Assembly (NCBI GenBank): GCA_900323505.1
Contig: OOIN01000001.1
Coordinates: 930,001 to 994,000 of the forward strand
Reading direction: 5' to 3'
Length of the DNA: 64,000 nt
From: Ustilago trichophora
Taxonomy: Eukaryota > Basidiomycota > Ustilaginomycetes > Ustilaginales > Ustilaginaceae
A model generated the notes under the pieces. The model worked only from the letters and a program-made list of their open reading frames with translations. It was not told where the DNA came from and ran no database searches. This document shows positions 18,996 through 34,630 of the stretch, one piece after another (positions within the stretch are counted from its first letter, which is position 1; every line of letters starts with the position of its first letter). The translations under genes were made by a program, and so were the position numbers.

Positions 18996-20786
18996 TTACT
19001 CGCTAGCGGCAACATCGACCTGATTCGCAGACAGCCTATCCTGAACCAACCTCGACCACATCTCGTCGTTGATCGCCTTGGCCTGCTGCAGCTGCGATCG
19101 CAACAGCTTGTTTTCTCGATCCAGTCGTTCGGCCTCCTGCGAGCTTTTCGCTGCTGCTGTTGTTGCTGCTGAGCTCGACGAAGGGCCTGCCTGTGCACCC
19201 GCAGCCCCTGACAATTGCAGTGCAAGAGAGGAAGAGTACGAACCCAAAAGATCGTCCGATACCAGGTTGCTATCCCACTCAGGGTCGATAAAGTTGTCAA
19301 TTCCGTCGTCGGCACAGTTGGCCGTGGCACTGCCACCACCGATTCGCATGAGGTAGGGTGTAGCGAGTCGGTCTTCTTCTGAGGCTAGGACGTGACGGCT
19401 GAAGTTGGAGATGGGTCGGACGGGGATGTTGGCCGAAGCACCTGCACCATGACCTGCGCCACCGGAGCCGTTGATGGCGGACCCTGCGCCAGAGGAGGTG
19501 CCGGTCTCCCAGTGGCCGAGAAGGTCGCGAGGCTTGGGGAGGACCAAGAGGTTGGTCACTGCGTTCTTTCCGGTGATGGCGCTGGCTTTGGCATTGCCAA
19601 GAAGTGAAACCGTGCGCAAGATTTGCGAATTGGAAACATCAATAACGTACAGATTACCAGCAAGACTGCCGACGAGCAACGAAGTCGAGTTGGAGGAGAG
19701 ACACATGCTCGAGATGGGTTCTCGGATCGAGATGATGCTTGATCCATTGGCAGCTGCGCGACCGGCCGCATCGCTGGCAGAAGGGACTCGCTCCGTGGTC
19801 GGACCTGCACCTGCACCAAACCCGTACGCCTCGATAGATGTAGCTCCTCGCAACTCTTCTGTGACAAAGTCAAACTGAGATCCACTGCTGGCGGCCTTGG
19901 TCTCGACCATCCTACTGGAGGCATCGCGCTTACGGAAGAGATCGATTCGGTAGACGAGGTTGTCAGATGATGTTGGAGAGGTAGCTGCAAAGAAGAAGCG
20001 CTCGGTGCAGTCGAGTACGACCCTGTGTATTGGCTGTTCGAACACAAAAGTGCTCAACAGGCTGCGCGTGCGAAGGTCCCACAGCTTGACGCTGGCATCG
20101 GCGGAGCTGGAGAGGATCGTAATCTGGTGTGGGAAGCGACCACCAGAGATGTGCAGATCGGTGATGGCAAGGTTGTGATCGGCCAGGGTACAGTAGGGAG
20201 TAGGGTTGTGTTCGGAGCTGGTGATGGAGGAGCTGGTCTGGTCGTGAGGAGCGAGCAAACCAGCCAAACTCCACACGAGGATTCTGGCATCTTCGGAACC
20301 AGTGACGAGACCTGCACCATCCAAAGTCCACTTGAGCACGGTGACGGAGCGGTAGTGGGCGTCAAAGGAGGCAAGAAGATCTCCCGTTGCGATCTGCCAG
20401 AGGAAGATGCGACCGTCGAAAGAGCCACCTGCTACAAGCTCGCCGTTTGGTGAGCAGGCGATGCACGAGAGCTTAGACGGCAGTATGATGCGCTGAAGCG
20501 GATGGTCTCGCTGCCATGAGAAGATGTTGAGTGTAGCCTTGTTGTTTTCGAGCTGGAAGACCAGACCGCCAGTACCAGAGATTGAGGGGTTGGGCGAAGT
20601 GGGGATGGCGCTGACCGAGTGAAAGGACGGATCGGAGACGCCCTTGAATGTGAACAGAGCCGAAGTTGAAGACGGAGCTGCCACTGTTGTGAGGCCCATA
20701 GAGCCGACTAGGGAGGAAGAGGATGCTGTAGAGTAGAGAAGGCATTCTGTCGCAAAGAGCGACGAGGCCGATGAGGATGACGCCAT
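18996..20786 (-). CDS. IPI3: Pre-rRNA processing WD-repeat protein Ipi3 (WDR18)
   Basis: A component of the Rix1-Ipi1-Ipi3 complex that, with Rea1, remodels pre-60S particles and ITS2 processing in the nucleus. The 596-residue protein shows WD40 repeats: LSCIACSPNGELVAGGSFDG (about 105), SVTVLKWTLDGAGLVTGSED (about 145), and ILSSSADASVKLWDLRTRSL (about 220). A further block follows (ISSMCLSSNSTSLLVGSLAG, about 370). The C-terminus is a coiled coil (EAERLDRENKLLRSQLQQAK) preceded by Gly/Ala/Ser-rich linker. The early segment LVFQLENNKATLNIFSWQ and overall order match fungal Ipi3. The start at 20786 (MASSSSASSLFATECLLYST) fits the family's N-terminal first blade. It is transcribed in the same direction as the next upstream gene (DUF3405). 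Confidence 0.88.
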   Translation of the reverse strand: MASSSSASSLFATECLLYSTASSSSLVGSMGLTTVAAPSSTSALFTFKGVSDPSFHSVSAIPTSPNPSISGTGGLVFQLENNKATLNIFSWQRDHPLQRIILPSKLSCIACSPNGELVAGGSFDGRIFLWQIATGDLLASFDAHYRSVTVLKWTLDGAGLVTGSEDARILVWSLAGLLAPHDQTSSSITSSEHNPTPYCTLADHNLAITDLHISGGRFPHQITILSSSADASVKLWDLRTRSLLSTFVFEQPIHRVVLDCTERFFFAATSPTSSDNLVYRIDLFRKRDASSRMVETKAASSGSQFDFVTEELRGATSIEAYGFGAGAGPTTERVPSASDAAGRAAANGSSIISIREPISSMCLSSNSTSLLVGSLAGNLYVIDVSNSQILRTVSLLGNAKASAITGKNAVTNLLVLPKPRDLLGHWETGTSSGAGSAINGSGGAGHGAGASANIPVRPISNFSRHVLASEEDRLATPYLMRIGGGSATANCADDGIDNFIDPEWDSNLVSDDLLGSYSSSLALQLSGAAGAQAGPSSSSAATTAAAKSSQEAERLDRENKLLRSQLQQAKAINDEMWSRLVQDRLSANQVDVAASE

Positions 20787-21222
20787 GATGCTAGGTATTC
20801 AAAGGTATGGCACAGCGAGGCTTGTCTGATGTAGCTGGACCTTCCTGTTGATGGTACGAGAAACTACAGGATCCTTTGAGGAGCCTCCCTGCCAGCTGCG
20901 TGGAGAGGGAAGGGCAAGACAGATGACGAAGGACAAAGAGGATGATGAAAAAGCGTGCGGATGAGAAGAATCAATCGTTTTAGATTTTCAAATAAAGCTG
21001 CGACTTCAAAAGAAATTCTTGGTGGAGCTGCACGGAACTCGGATGGAAATCGGGATCACATACACGAAATCGGGACTCAGGGTCCTGTCTGCTAGTGCAT
21101 CTTGCAGCTGAGCAAACAGTCGTTTCGATGCTGCTTAGGCTTATGAATGTCTTGTTCCACCAGCCTAAGTTGAGCAACATGCATAAGAGTTTGAAGTGTT
21201 TTTTTGTTGATTCCTGCATACA
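20787..21222. other. Spacer between the DUF3405 gene and IPI3
   Basis: Holds the IPI3 promoter and leader (minus strand) and the 3' end of the DUF3405 gene. No further feature is seen. Confidence 0.5.
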
Positions 21223-23247
21223 TTAATCCGTAGCCAGCGGTATATACTCGTCGAGAGGCCGTCTAGCACCTCTCAAGATGAAGCGACTAATGATGAGATG
21301 GAACATACAGGCCAATAGAAGGCATACGACAATCGTGTAGACCAGACTTCTGGTGCTCGAATTCATGATCCAATTCCTCCTGCTGACGAATCTTGGCTGC
21401 TCAAGATCCCATCTGAACAGTGAACTCTGCCCTCCTGCGTCAAACTTTCTTCCTATGAACCGTTCGATATCGGCGACCACCGTTGCCGTGCACTGATCCG
21501 AGTCGCTAGAGGCGCAGAGGGATGGCTTGTTGGTGCCTCCGAACCAGCTCTGCAGGAATTGCTTTGAGTTTGACGCCGCAGAAGCTGATCTAGAGCCCTT
21601 GATGGGATGGAGTAGCAATGGCATGATGCATGCTTGTGGTTCTGTGCGCCACTTCTCGTAGATCCGGCCAGCGATCGTTGAGGTGTAGTAGTAAGAAGTA
21701 TCTTTGAGGGCCTCTTCGTTGGCCTTTGACAAGACTGCATGAGTCGGGTTGAGGAGCTGCTCGAGCTTTGCTGGTGATGCCTGGTATTTGAAAGCGACAG
21801 GATGCGGGTAGTGGACTAACTTTAGCTGCTCGATACACTGATTAGGACCTGCTGGGATCGGATCAGCGTAATTGGAGGCGGACTGCATGGCGATACTGGG
21901 CGCCATGGCCTCGCAAAAGAGCGATTTGTGCTGGTTGGCTGTGATATTCTCCATGGCCAAGAGGGCGCGTCTGCTGAGCCAAAGGTTGGTGCCGACCGAA
22001 GCGGCGCGAGGGGCGAGCTGCACGGCGGGGTATCCTTGCACGTCGTACTCCCAGTACCAGTCCGAGTTTTGAGGGTTGCGGACGGGAGAGAAGACGACGA
22101 TGTCTGGGGTTTTGTCTTTACATTTTGCATCGGTATCGCTCGGTGTCGTAGGGTCGAGGCCGTGCACTGACCACTGGGTATATGTCTGCGCGCCAGCCTT
22201 GTGCGCGTAGTTGAAGAGCGATTCGATGAGCTTATCGTAGGTGTGAGTGAAGCGGCTGTCCAGCTCCCAATTGATCAAATGGCTGTACTCGGGATGATCA
22301 ACAGCGAAGCGCTGCACAGGGAGCAAGCAACCACGATACGAGCCGGCTGCCTGAATTTCAGCTCGAAAGTCGCCGTACAAGGGGTAGCGCAATAGCATCT
22401 CTTGCTCGCTCCATAGGGTGACGAGTTGCCAAAACTCGATGGGTAGACTGCCTCGAAGGATTTGCATGCGTCCTGATTCAGTGAACATGGAGACGTAGGA
22501 TGAAGCATCCTTGACTTCGAGCAGAAGATGGACGTCGACATTGAATGGGAGATCAGCGGTGCGGAGTTCCCAGATGAGCGCGCGGAGATGTAAGATGTCA
22601 TCTTGGCTCCAGACAAAGTTCTGATAACAACGGAGGACGAATGCCAGTCGAGGTTTGTCGGTGGTATTAGCCACTGTGGGTGGAGCTGACTTGTCTTGAT
22701 GTGTGGGACAGGCGTGCAACACGGCCGGATCTGACCAGTTGGTATAACGGTATTCATGGGGCTCATTCTCAGCCAAGAGGTTCGCATACCATATCAAGTC
22801 GCTTTCAATGCCGACATTGTCTTGCAAACCAAGTCGCTTAAGTGCCTTGACGAGATAAGAGTTGTTCCATGCCGGTGCCAGGAAAGGTTCGAATCGAGAA
22901 GCGTACTGGAAGCATTTGCGGTCATCCAGCCCAGCTGTGTCAAGAGATCCGATGGGTGTCACAAAGGAGGCGCTTTTCGATGCCAATGTTGACTCTCGAG
23001 GTCGAAAGCAGCTTCCTTCCTGGGAGATGGGCGCTACGGGCAGATGCTCGAGGAGCGGAGTTGTGGATTCGGCTAGAAAGACCCTATGCCAAGGGTAGAT
23101 TCGCACAAAGTGGATGATCAGCGCAGCGGCCAAAGCGAGGCTCAAGGAGAACGCCCATCGTGCAAGGTAGTGCTGCCTCAGGCTTGACGATCTCATGATC
23201 GGCGGTACAGCCGAGTCTTTTGCGCACAGATGGGGAGAGCCATGCAA
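21223..23247 (-). CDS. DUF3405 family type II membrane protein
   Basis: A 674-residue protein. An N-terminal membrane anchor lies at about residues 30-50 (FSLSLALAAALIIHFVRIY), followed by a lumenal-type domain. That domain has the DUF3405 signatures RLAFVLRCYQNFVWSQDDIL, LRALIWELRT, DVHLLLEVKD and LPIEFWQLVTLWSEQEM. It also has SHLINWELDSRFTHTYDKLI and ASVGTNLWLSRRALLAME. A second hydrophobic segment near the C-terminus (SLVYTIVVCLLLACMFHLII) is less usual and would give a two-anchor topology. DUF3405 proteins are fungal and of unknown function; glycosyltransferase-like folds have been suggested, but I cannot show that here. Start is either Met1 (23247) or Met18 (23196, MRSSSLRQHYLARW), the latter being more typical for a signal anchor. 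Confidence 0.85.
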   Translation of the reverse strand: MHGSPHLCAKDSAVPPIMRSSSLRQHYLARWAFSLSLALAAALIIHFVRIYPWHRVFLAESTTPLLEHLPVAPISQEGSCFRPRESTLASKSASFVTPIGSLDTAGLDDRKCFQYASRFEPFLAPAWNNSYLVKALKRLGLQDNVGIESDLIWYANLLAENEPHEYRYTNWSDPAVLHACPTHQDKSAPPTVANTTDKPRLAFVLRCYQNFVWSQDDILHLRALIWELRTADLPFNVDVHLLLEVKDASSYVSMFTESGRMQILRGSLPIEFWQLVTLWSEQEMLLRYPLYGDFRAEIQAAGSYRGCLLPVQRFAVDHPEYSHLINWELDSRFTHTYDKLIESLFNYAHKAGAQTYTQWSVHGLDPTTPSDTDAKCKDKTPDIVVFSPVRNPQNSDWYWEYDVQGYPAVQLAPRAASVGTNLWLSRRALLAMENITANQHKSLFCEAMAPSIAMQSASNYADPIPAGPNQCIEQLKLVHYPHPVAFKYQASPAKLEQLLNPTHAVLSKANEEALKDTSYYYTSTIAGRIYEKWRTEPQACIMPLLLHPIKGSRSASAASNSKQFLQSWFGGTNKPSLCASSDSDQCTATVVADIERFIGRKFDAGGQSSLFRWDLEQPRFVSRRNWIMNSSTRSLVYTIVVCLLLACMFHLIISRFILRGARRPLDEYIPLATD

Positions 23248-24300
23248 TACAGTATCGAAATCGTCGTCGAATCAATGAAAATGTGTATTCTCTCCACGTT
23301 AGCGGACGTGTATGTGTGTGTGTGTGTGTTCTATCCGACTTCCGGGATTGTTTGGCTTTTAAACACAGTCACAAAGTTGGCATGAAGCTAGGCTGGCTGG
23401 CCGTGCTAGAGAATGCGACGGGAGTGCGGGATGCAGGATAAATCTTGTCTTGACCTTGACTCGATAGCGAACAGCCCCAAGCTCTCCGGAAGCAGAGAGG
23501 AAGAAAGATAAACCTAAGTGTAGGGATACTTTGACCGGGGCTGAATGCTAAACGAGAGACGGTGAGACAGCGTGGGCAGATCTACATGTAGCTCTTTTCT
23601 GATTCTACGAGACCTGATCGGGCTGATTTGAATCCTTTTGCACCAAAGCGGGATAGGCAGAATGCGGCGGGGAGAGAGACGGGAATGGGCGCGTTTTCTG
23701 TGTTTGATTTTCTTTCTCCTCCAGCGAGAAGGATGACTCGCGGGCAGATTTAAAGCTGCAAAGAAAGGTGCTTCTCTTGAGATAACGCAAGCTAAGGAGA
23801 GAGAGAGAGTGGCGGGGCGGATTTCGAAAATGAAGACACGGGCAAGAGGACGAGAGGCCACGGTTGATCTCTCTGTCTCTGCAAATTCAAAGTCGGAAGC
23901 TTTTTTTTGAGTGGTCATGCACGCTTCTGGTTGGTCGAGCTGGAAGATCTGTTTGAATCAGAGGCTGATGCACACGCGCAGTTGGCAAAAGCGCATCCGA
24001 CACCTGCCAGCCAAACGCAGCGACAGGGCTGCGGGGGCGAGTCATCTCGGTAGTTGCCGTTGACCGTCACTCTTTGTCGGAAGATCCGTTAAAAAGGTCA
24101 CCCCTTTCTCTCCCACAATACCGTTCAACCCCATCTCGAATCTTGCTGTCACTTTGCTAATCAGCACCACCACCGCCAAGTCGTATTCACCATCGAATTC
24201 TCTCGACTGTTCAAGACTCGCGTGACCAACAACAACAACTCCTAACTGCAAGCTTCAACCCCTTCCCCTTCCCAAAAAAAAATATATAGCATAAGCAATC
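23248..24300. promoter_or_regulatory. Divergent DUF3405 / asparagine synthetase promoter region
   Basis: No gene. It holds a GT-rich tract (23308-23329), a (GA) run at about 23796-23809, and GAGTCA-type hexamers at 24039-24044 and (as TGACTC) 23457-23462, resembling the Gcn4/Cpc1 core. An A-rich leader ends just before ATG 24301. Confidence 0.45.
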
Positions 24301-26208
24301 ATGTGTGGCATTCTCGGATGCATTCATCACCCTGACGCACCGGCGTATCGCAGCAAGATGCTCAACATGTCGCGCTGCATTCGTCACCGTGGTCCCGATT
24401 GGTCCGGCTGTATCGTGACCCAGGAAGAGGGTTCCAAGGGCTCGATTCTCTGCCACGAGCGATTGGCCATTGTCGGTATCTCGACAGGTGCTCAGCCGCT
24501 CGTTTCCACCGATGGCAAGCTCATCTTGGCTGTCAACGGTGAGATTTACAACCACCGACACCTTCGCAAAGGTTTGAAGGACCAGAACGCCGAATTCAAG
24601 ACCGAGTCGGATTGCGAGGTCATCCTCCATCTCTATCGCGAGCACGGCACTGATTTCGTGAAAATGCTCGACGGTATGTTCTCCTTTATCTTGTTGGACA
24701 CCACTCAGACCCCTCACCGAGTCATTGCCGCTCGTGACCCCATCGGAATCACCACCCTTTACCAGGGTGCTTCGTACAAGTACCCGGGAGCCATCTACTT
24801 TTCTTCGGAACTCAAGGCGATCCACGAGGAGTGCGACCGCATTCGATCCTTCCCTCCCGGTCACTTTTACGACTCGGCATTGCCCGAGGGTAAAGAGACC
24901 GTCCGCTACTACACCCCCAACTGGCTCGACGGCGACGCAGACGGCGCAGACATCCCTACCAACCCTACCGACCTCAAGCTCATCCGCGAGTCGCTCGAAA
25001 AGGCCGTTCGCAAGCGTCTCATGTCCGAGGTGCCCTACGGTGTTCTTCTCTCGGGTGGTCTCGATTCGTCGCTTATCGCTTCCATTGCTGCGAGAGAGAC
25101 CGACAAGATGGCCGAGCTCCAGCGCAAACAGTGGGAAGAGCGACAGGCACGCCGTGCTCGCGGTCTCACCACCCCTGCCGGAGACGCCAACGGTGCCAAG
25201 CTTCCCGTGGGTCTCGACGAGGATGCCGACAACGAGGTTGAGAACCTGGCTGCATGGCCTCGACTCCACTCGTTCTCCATCGGTCTTCCCGGTTCGCCCG
25301 ATCTGATCGCCGCTCGCAAGGCGGCTCTCTTCCTCGGAACCGTCCACCACGAGTACACCTTTACCGTCCAGGAGGGTCTCGATGCCATTGCCGATGTCAT
25401 CTTCCACCTCGAGACGTACGACGTTACCACGGTGCGTGCTTCCACCCCCATGTACCTCCTCTCGCGCAAGATCAAGGCTATGGGCGTCAAGATGGTCCTC
25501 TCCGGTGAAGGATCCGATGAGATCTTTGGAGGATACCTCTACTTCCACGCTGCACCCGATAAGAAATCGTTCCACCAGGAGTGCGTTCGTCGTGTCAAGA
25601 ACCTGCACACTGCCGACTGTCTTCGTGCCAACAAGTCGACCATGGCTTGGGGTCTCGAGGCACGTGTACCCTTCTTGGACAAGGCGTTCTTGGATGTGGC
25701 TATGAACACGGATGCAGGTGACAAGATGTTCTCCAAGGGAAGCTTGCAGCAGGTCGATGCTGATGGACGACCACGCATGGAGAAGTACATTTTGCGAAAG
25801 GCGTTTGATGTGATTCCCGACGACATTGAGGCAGGTGGCGACGGTACCGGTAGCATGCTTTCCAGCTCGGCTCCTCGCAAGCCTTACTTGCCCGAGGACA
25901 TTCTCTGGCGTCAGAAGGAACAATTCTCCGACGGTGTCGGTTACTCGTGGATCGACGGTATCAAGGATCACGCCGAATCCTCCATCTCGGATGAGAAATT
26001 CCAAGAGCGTGCCAAGAGATACCCCACCGACACCCCCGATACCAAGGAGGCTTACATGATCCGAGAGATCTTTGAGAGCTGGTTCCCCTCGGATGCCGCC
26101 GCATCTACTTCGGTCCGATGGATCCCCCGTGCCGATTGGGGTTGCGCCGCCGACCCCTCGGGTCGTGCCGTCAAGATCCACGAATCGGCTTACTCGGCTG
26201 ACGAGTAG
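24301..26208 (+). CDS. ASN1: Asparagine synthetase (glutamine-hydrolysing)
   Basis: Makes asparagine from aspartate, glutamine and ATP in the cytosol. The protein starts MCGILGC, so Cys2 becomes the N-terminal nucleophile of the class II glutaminase after Met removal. Other glutaminase landmarks are present ([31 protein letters not shown]). The synthetase domain has the ATP-pyrophosphatase loop [15 protein letters not shown] (about residues 244-258) and later [20 protein letters not shown] and [17 protein letters not shown]. The length of 635 is longer than yeast Asn1/2 because of inserts around [16 protein letters not shown] and near [12 protein letters not shown]. The whole gene is one exon with strong codon bias, which also creates a long antisense open frame. 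It is convergent with the DUF1776 gene. Confidence 0.97.
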   Translation: MCGILGCIHHPDAPAYRSKMLNMSRCIRHRGPDWSGCIVTQEEGSKGSILCHERLAIVGISTGAQPLVSTDGKLILAVNGEIYNHRHLRKGLKDQNAEFKTESDCEVILHLYREHGTDFVKMLDGMFSFILLDTTQTPHRVIAARDPIGITTLYQGASYKYPGAIYFSSELKAIHEECDRIRSFPPGHFYDSALPEGKETVRYYTPNWLDGDADGADIPTNPTDLKLIRESLEKAVRKRLMSEVPYGVLLSGGLDSSLIASIAARETDKMAELQRKQWEERQARRARGLTTPAGDANGAKLPVGLDEDADNEVENLAAWPRLHSFSIGLPGSPDLIAARKAALFLGTVHHEYTFTVQEGLDAIADVIFHLETYDVTTVRASTPMYLLSRKIKAMGVKMVLSGEGSDEIFGGYLYFHAAPDKKSFHQECVRRVKNLHTADCLRANKSTMAWGLEARVPFLDKAFLDVAMNTDAGDKMFSKGSLQQVDADGRPRMEKYILRKAFDVIPDDIEAGGDGTGSMLSSSAPRKPYLPEDILWRQKEQFSDGVGYSWIDGIKDHAESSISDEKFQERAKRYPTDTPDTKEAYMIREIFESWFPSDAAASTSVRWIPRADWGCAADPSGRAVKIHESAYSADE

Positions 26209-26567
26209 ACTTGTTTTCTTCTTTTCCAAAAAAAAAACAACATGCATCTTTGTAACCTGGTTTTCCTGGCTTTTCTCAATTCACTTGTTGCGTTTAGACC
26301 ATCTCAGAGAGTGTTGTTGCTAGGCTGATGACGGGCTGTCAAATTTCCCGAAAGCCGCGCGACACAGGGCATTGCTACCCTCAAACGCTGCTGACTTAGA
26401 GCCAAGCCTGTAGATCTGAGAATCTGAACTCCAAACGTACAAGATACGACCTGATGATGATTGCAAGACGAAATAAACAGAAGAAAATGTGCAGCGGAAA
26501 AAGTTTGGAAATGATTTCAACACCGATGCGAAACGAATCAAGAAATGCGTCGAGAAAGGGTTGCACC
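26209..26567. other. Convergent 3' spacer
   Basis: Contains 3' untranslated sequence of ASN1 (with an A9 tract at 26228-26236) and of the DUF1776 gene. Nothing else is seen. Confidence 0.55.
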
Positions 26568-28814
26568 TCATTGATTTGAGGCCTGTTCATGCTGGCTATC
26601 GCCCAGGGCCACCCAACTGGTACCCAGTGGCGAGTCCGTCTTGTCCTCGTTCTCAGAGGCATACGCGGAATGCTGCCGAACCGCAGGCGAGTATGTCGCG
26701 CGGCTACTGGCTCCGCTGTTGCTAGGAGGGCCCATCCAAGGGTCGCGTCCACTGGCCCTACCTTCGTTCGACCCATCTGTCAGGCCTGCATTGGACGCCG
26801 AGAGATCTGGGGTAGGTCGAGATGAGCCAAAGTATGGACTGTGAGTGTGCTGCGATGCGCCGCTTTCTTCTTCGCCGTATGCATCAGCATCAGCGTCGTT
26901 ATCGCCGTAGGCGGAAGAGGGAACGCTGCTCGGGATTCCAGAGCCTGCGCCGGAGGATCGTTCACTCTCGGGAAGACTCTGTACGTCCGAGTCGCGGATC
27001 TCGTAGCCCAAGGGACTGGGTCGCTTGATGAGAGAAGCTCGAGAGTGTGCAGCTGAAGCTGGGCCTGGGCCAGGTCCTGCGGTGGGCCGATTGTTGCCTG
27101 TCTGCTGCGATCTCGCCTGTGCACTTCTGCCATCTGAAGTCTTACCCCAATTCCATGGCAGGAAAGCATGCTCAGCCCGACCGACAAGCCCCGCCCTACG
27201 CAAAGAGAGTTGCCTCCTAAGCGTCAACGCAAAGTCGACGAGGCTGGTGGGTACAATAGTGAGCAGGACTTGGCTCAGAGTAAGCCAGTAGGCCGAGATG
27301 GTGTGGGTTCCAACCGTGTAGCTGGGTCGCAGTCGTCGCTTGGTGCTGAGCAAGAGGTCAGAGACCTTGTTCAGCACGGGTGCAGAAGTGGGCGACCTGT
27401 GATGCCACAATGAGCCGAGAGAGGACGAGGGCGATCTGCCAAAGCTGGGACGCGTGGGGGACTGCTGGGAAGCGGTGCCGAAAGATGCGCTTGCAGAAGC
27501 ATCTGTGGCGTTCGCATTGGCAGCATTGGCAGGGTCGCCCCAGACGGAGCCCGAGTTGACTTCGACCATAGTGACGCGAACATCTCTCTGCTTGAGAGTG
27601 GAACGCGAGCTAGAGGCTCTTCGCCCAGTCGAGCTACTGAGAGCAGCTGGAAGCTTGCTGTTGCTAGCCGTCTTGGAGTGGAAGGACTCTTCCTCGCATT
27701 CACGTCGGAGCGACTGGACGCCAGCAGCGACACTCTGAGCGATGACCGAGTACATGGCCTGACGAGGTAGAGCGGTGCGGGAAGCAGGGCTGGAGACGAG
27801 CGTCACCACTGTAGCGGGGTCCATTTCGGCCGTGTCCTCGTTGCGGTTGGGCAAGGCTCTGAGCATGGGAATCAGCGCTCCGAGAACGCAAAGGCTGGCT
27901 ACGACGTGACGATCGAGCAGCTCGGAAGAGGGCGAAGGCGCAAGCTTGGAGATGGGCACGCCGAGCGAAGAGGCCGAAGTGGAAGCGGACAGGCTGCGAG
28001 AGAGGGCGGCGTCGTCTTCGGGAGCGACAAAGCTAAGCGCATTGACGACGCCAGCAATGCTGATGTTTTCTCCTGGTCGAGCATAGGGGTCGCCGGCACT
28101 GGTGAGTGGGTAGCGCAGGCTAAGCGCTGCTGAGAGTGCCCTGACGAATGGCTGCAGGGAGCCGGATGGATCATCGACATCAAAGATGAGCGCCTTGACG
28201 TAGCCACGCGAGCTGGGCGGGATGAGATTCTCAAACTGCGCCAGAGCAGCGGAAGAAGAGACCGAGGCGAGAACGACAAAGCCTTGTCCGGAGAAGTGGA
28301 GCGCGAGGGATCGACCTAGTGGCGTGTCTGCTCCGAGGACGATGACGGCTTCCCTGCGGACACCGTTCTTGAGGCGAACTTGGCGAGTACGTCCTCGGCC
28401 CACCACCTGCTTCCTACCAAGGTAAGGTAAGGCGATGTATCCAGACTGATATGCATAGCTGGTTCCTAGACCAACCACAAGAAGGCCACCGGCCAAGCTA
28501 AGTGAGGTACGATTCCTTGAAGCCCATGCTTGGATGAGCTGCAGGTTGGAATGCGGCGGTGGTGGTGGTGGTGGCAGCACTGGCAGAGCAGGAGTGGGCG
28601 AAACAAGCTCGGTGACCTTGCCGGTGAAGCTGTCGAGGGAAGGGAGGGAAGGGAGGGAAGGGAGGTCAGGAATGGGAGGACCATACTTGTTGAGCTGCTC
28701 ATACAGAATCTGGTAGTATTCTGCGACCGAGACCGAGACCTTGTGAGGGAGCTCTTGCAAGTTGCGAGGGAGGTTCTCCTCGATGAAGTTTTCGAGATCC
28801 GTGAGCGACGGCAT
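26568..28814 (-). CDS. DUF1776-like protein with a Rossmann (SDR-type) core
   Basis: A 748-residue protein. The N-terminal helical segment (MPSLTDLENFIEENLPRNLQ) is followed by a Pro-rich linker, then a probable membrane segment at about 112-132 (SLSLAGGLLVVGLGTSYAYQ). A dinucleotide-binding-like core begins at about 155 with VIVLGADTPLGRSLALHFSG and continues through ALIFDVDDPSG, INVAGVVNAL-like and VTLVSSPASR blocks. This layout is that of fungal DUF1776 proteins, distant relatives of short-chain dehydrogenases. The last 200 residues are Ser/Pro/Gly-rich and disordered. No substrate can be assigned; a catalytic Tyr-x3-Lys is not evident to me. Location may be the mitochondrial outer membrane or ER, but that is a guess. 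Confidence 0.75.
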   Translation of the reverse strand: MPSLTDLENFIEENLPRNLQELPHKVSVSVAEYYQILYEQLNKYGPPIPDLPSLPSLPSLDSFTGKVTELVSPTPALPVLPPPPPPPHSNLQLIQAWASRNRTSLSLAGGLLVVGLGTSYAYQSGYIALPYLGRKQVVGRGRTRQVRLKNGVRREAVIVLGADTPLGRSLALHFSGQGFVVLASVSSSAALAQFENLIPPSSRGYVKALIFDVDDPSGSLQPFVRALSAALSLRYPLTSAGDPYARPGENISIAGVVNALSFVAPEDDAALSRSLSASTSASSLGVPISKLAPSPSSELLDRHVVASLCVLGALIPMLRALPNRNEDTAEMDPATVVTLVSSPASRTALPRQAMYSVIAQSVAAGVQSLRRECEEESFHSKTASNSKLPAALSSSTGRRASSSRSTLKQRDVRVTMVEVNSGSVWGDPANAANANATDASASASFGTASQQSPTRPSFGRSPSSSLGSLWHHRSPTSAPVLNKVSDLLLSTKRRLRPSYTVGTHTISAYWLTLSQVLLTIVPTSLVDFALTLRRQLSLRRAGLVGRAEHAFLPWNWGKTSDGRSAQARSQQTGNNRPTAGPGPGPASAAHSRASLIKRPSPLGYEIRDSDVQSLPESERSSGAGSGIPSSVPSSAYGDNDADADAYGEEESGASQHTHSPYFGSSRPTPDLSASNAGLTDGSNEGRASGRDPWMGPPSNSGASSRATYSPAVRQHSAYASENEDKTDSPLGTSWVALGDSQHEQASNQ

Positions 28815-29948
28815 GATGATGATGCTGGTCTATGGCATTCGCAAATTGTGCTGCCAAACTGCGGACGATGCTTGATGGAGAGCGCCAAACAGTAAGGGCA
28901 AGGTAGGTGAACCGAGTGCGCGACGAAAGCCAAGCCGATACGATACCGAGTATGGATGGGACGGAGATGGGTGTTGAAGGTGAAGTTGAGGAGGAGGTGG
29001 TAGTGACGATGGTGAAAGTGAAAAGGATAGGGTCTTGCAGGTGTCATTTGAGTGGAGGAGGAGGCTTTGCATTTGAGCTCTCGATGCTCAACAGATAGAC
29101 GCGCGCGCAAATCACTGTGCATTGGCCCCTCGCTCGCTCACTCAAGGTGTCGGGCGAGCTGCTATCATTTCACACCGAGACGCGCAAGAGAGAGAGAGAT
29201 AAAGTGTTCCCCACCAAAGCCAAGCCTAGCCACCTAAAAAAATAAAAAGTGACAAAATCAAGGGTCCTTGCAGCAACAGCACGCAACTCAGCCGCGTCTG
29301 GAGATCTTTGGGGCCAACGGGGAGAAAGGGGCCAAATATGAGTGTAAGAGAGGCACTTGAGCTGCGGTCAGACAAAACATTACACGCTGAACAGAGTAGC
29401 AACAGCATTTGAAAGGCCGTGTGACTAACTTTACGTGTGGCTAAAAAATGCGCAGACAGCCCAAGTGCCGTTTTGGGATCTACAGTATCAGTCCTCCCAA
29501 TTCCTTTGGCTCTCGCGCACTCTCTGTGTGTCTCTCTAATCTCATTTATCCAGCTGAGATCAACTTGTTTCTGGCATCATGCGCTCAGGGTCCTGCCTGG
29601 ATCGGAAAAGCCGCTCACATCCACAAGGCTCGGCACACCTTCACTCACACAAGCACAGCATGCAACAAAATAATGCGAACGAAATCTATTTAGAACGAAG
29701 ATGAAATGGTATGACGACAATGCCTTTTTTTTTACGAAGTTTCAGGCCATTGAGACGAGACAAGAAAACATTACAGGAGAACGGCCAACAATGACCTAAA
29801 CCTATGGGCGCGGAGCGCATCTCTGCCAGCAGCGACAGTAATTTTGTTTTTGAAGGTGGACCGGATATCGAGACTGGTCAGTGATGGTGGACAAGACTTG
29901 CTGATGTTCTCAAAAGGAGCACCAAAAGACAAGCAAACGACCTAGCAT
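28815..29948. other. 1.1-kb spacer between DBP2 and the DUF1776 gene
   Basis: Promoter and leader of the DUF1776 gene (minus strand) plus the DBP2 3' UTR. GA-rich run at about 29188-29202. No gene or RNA recognised. Confidence 0.5.

Positions 29949-34630
<4,682 letters not shown>

Noticed and set aside
24211..26247. 678-codon open frame antisense to asparagine synthetase
   Set aside because: It mirrors the codon bias of the sense gene and has no recognisable domain. Similar long antisense frames lie opposite the zinc-cluster gene (36356-38800), DBP2 (32020-33447), TRP2 (3040-4275) and BIO2 (34727-35848).
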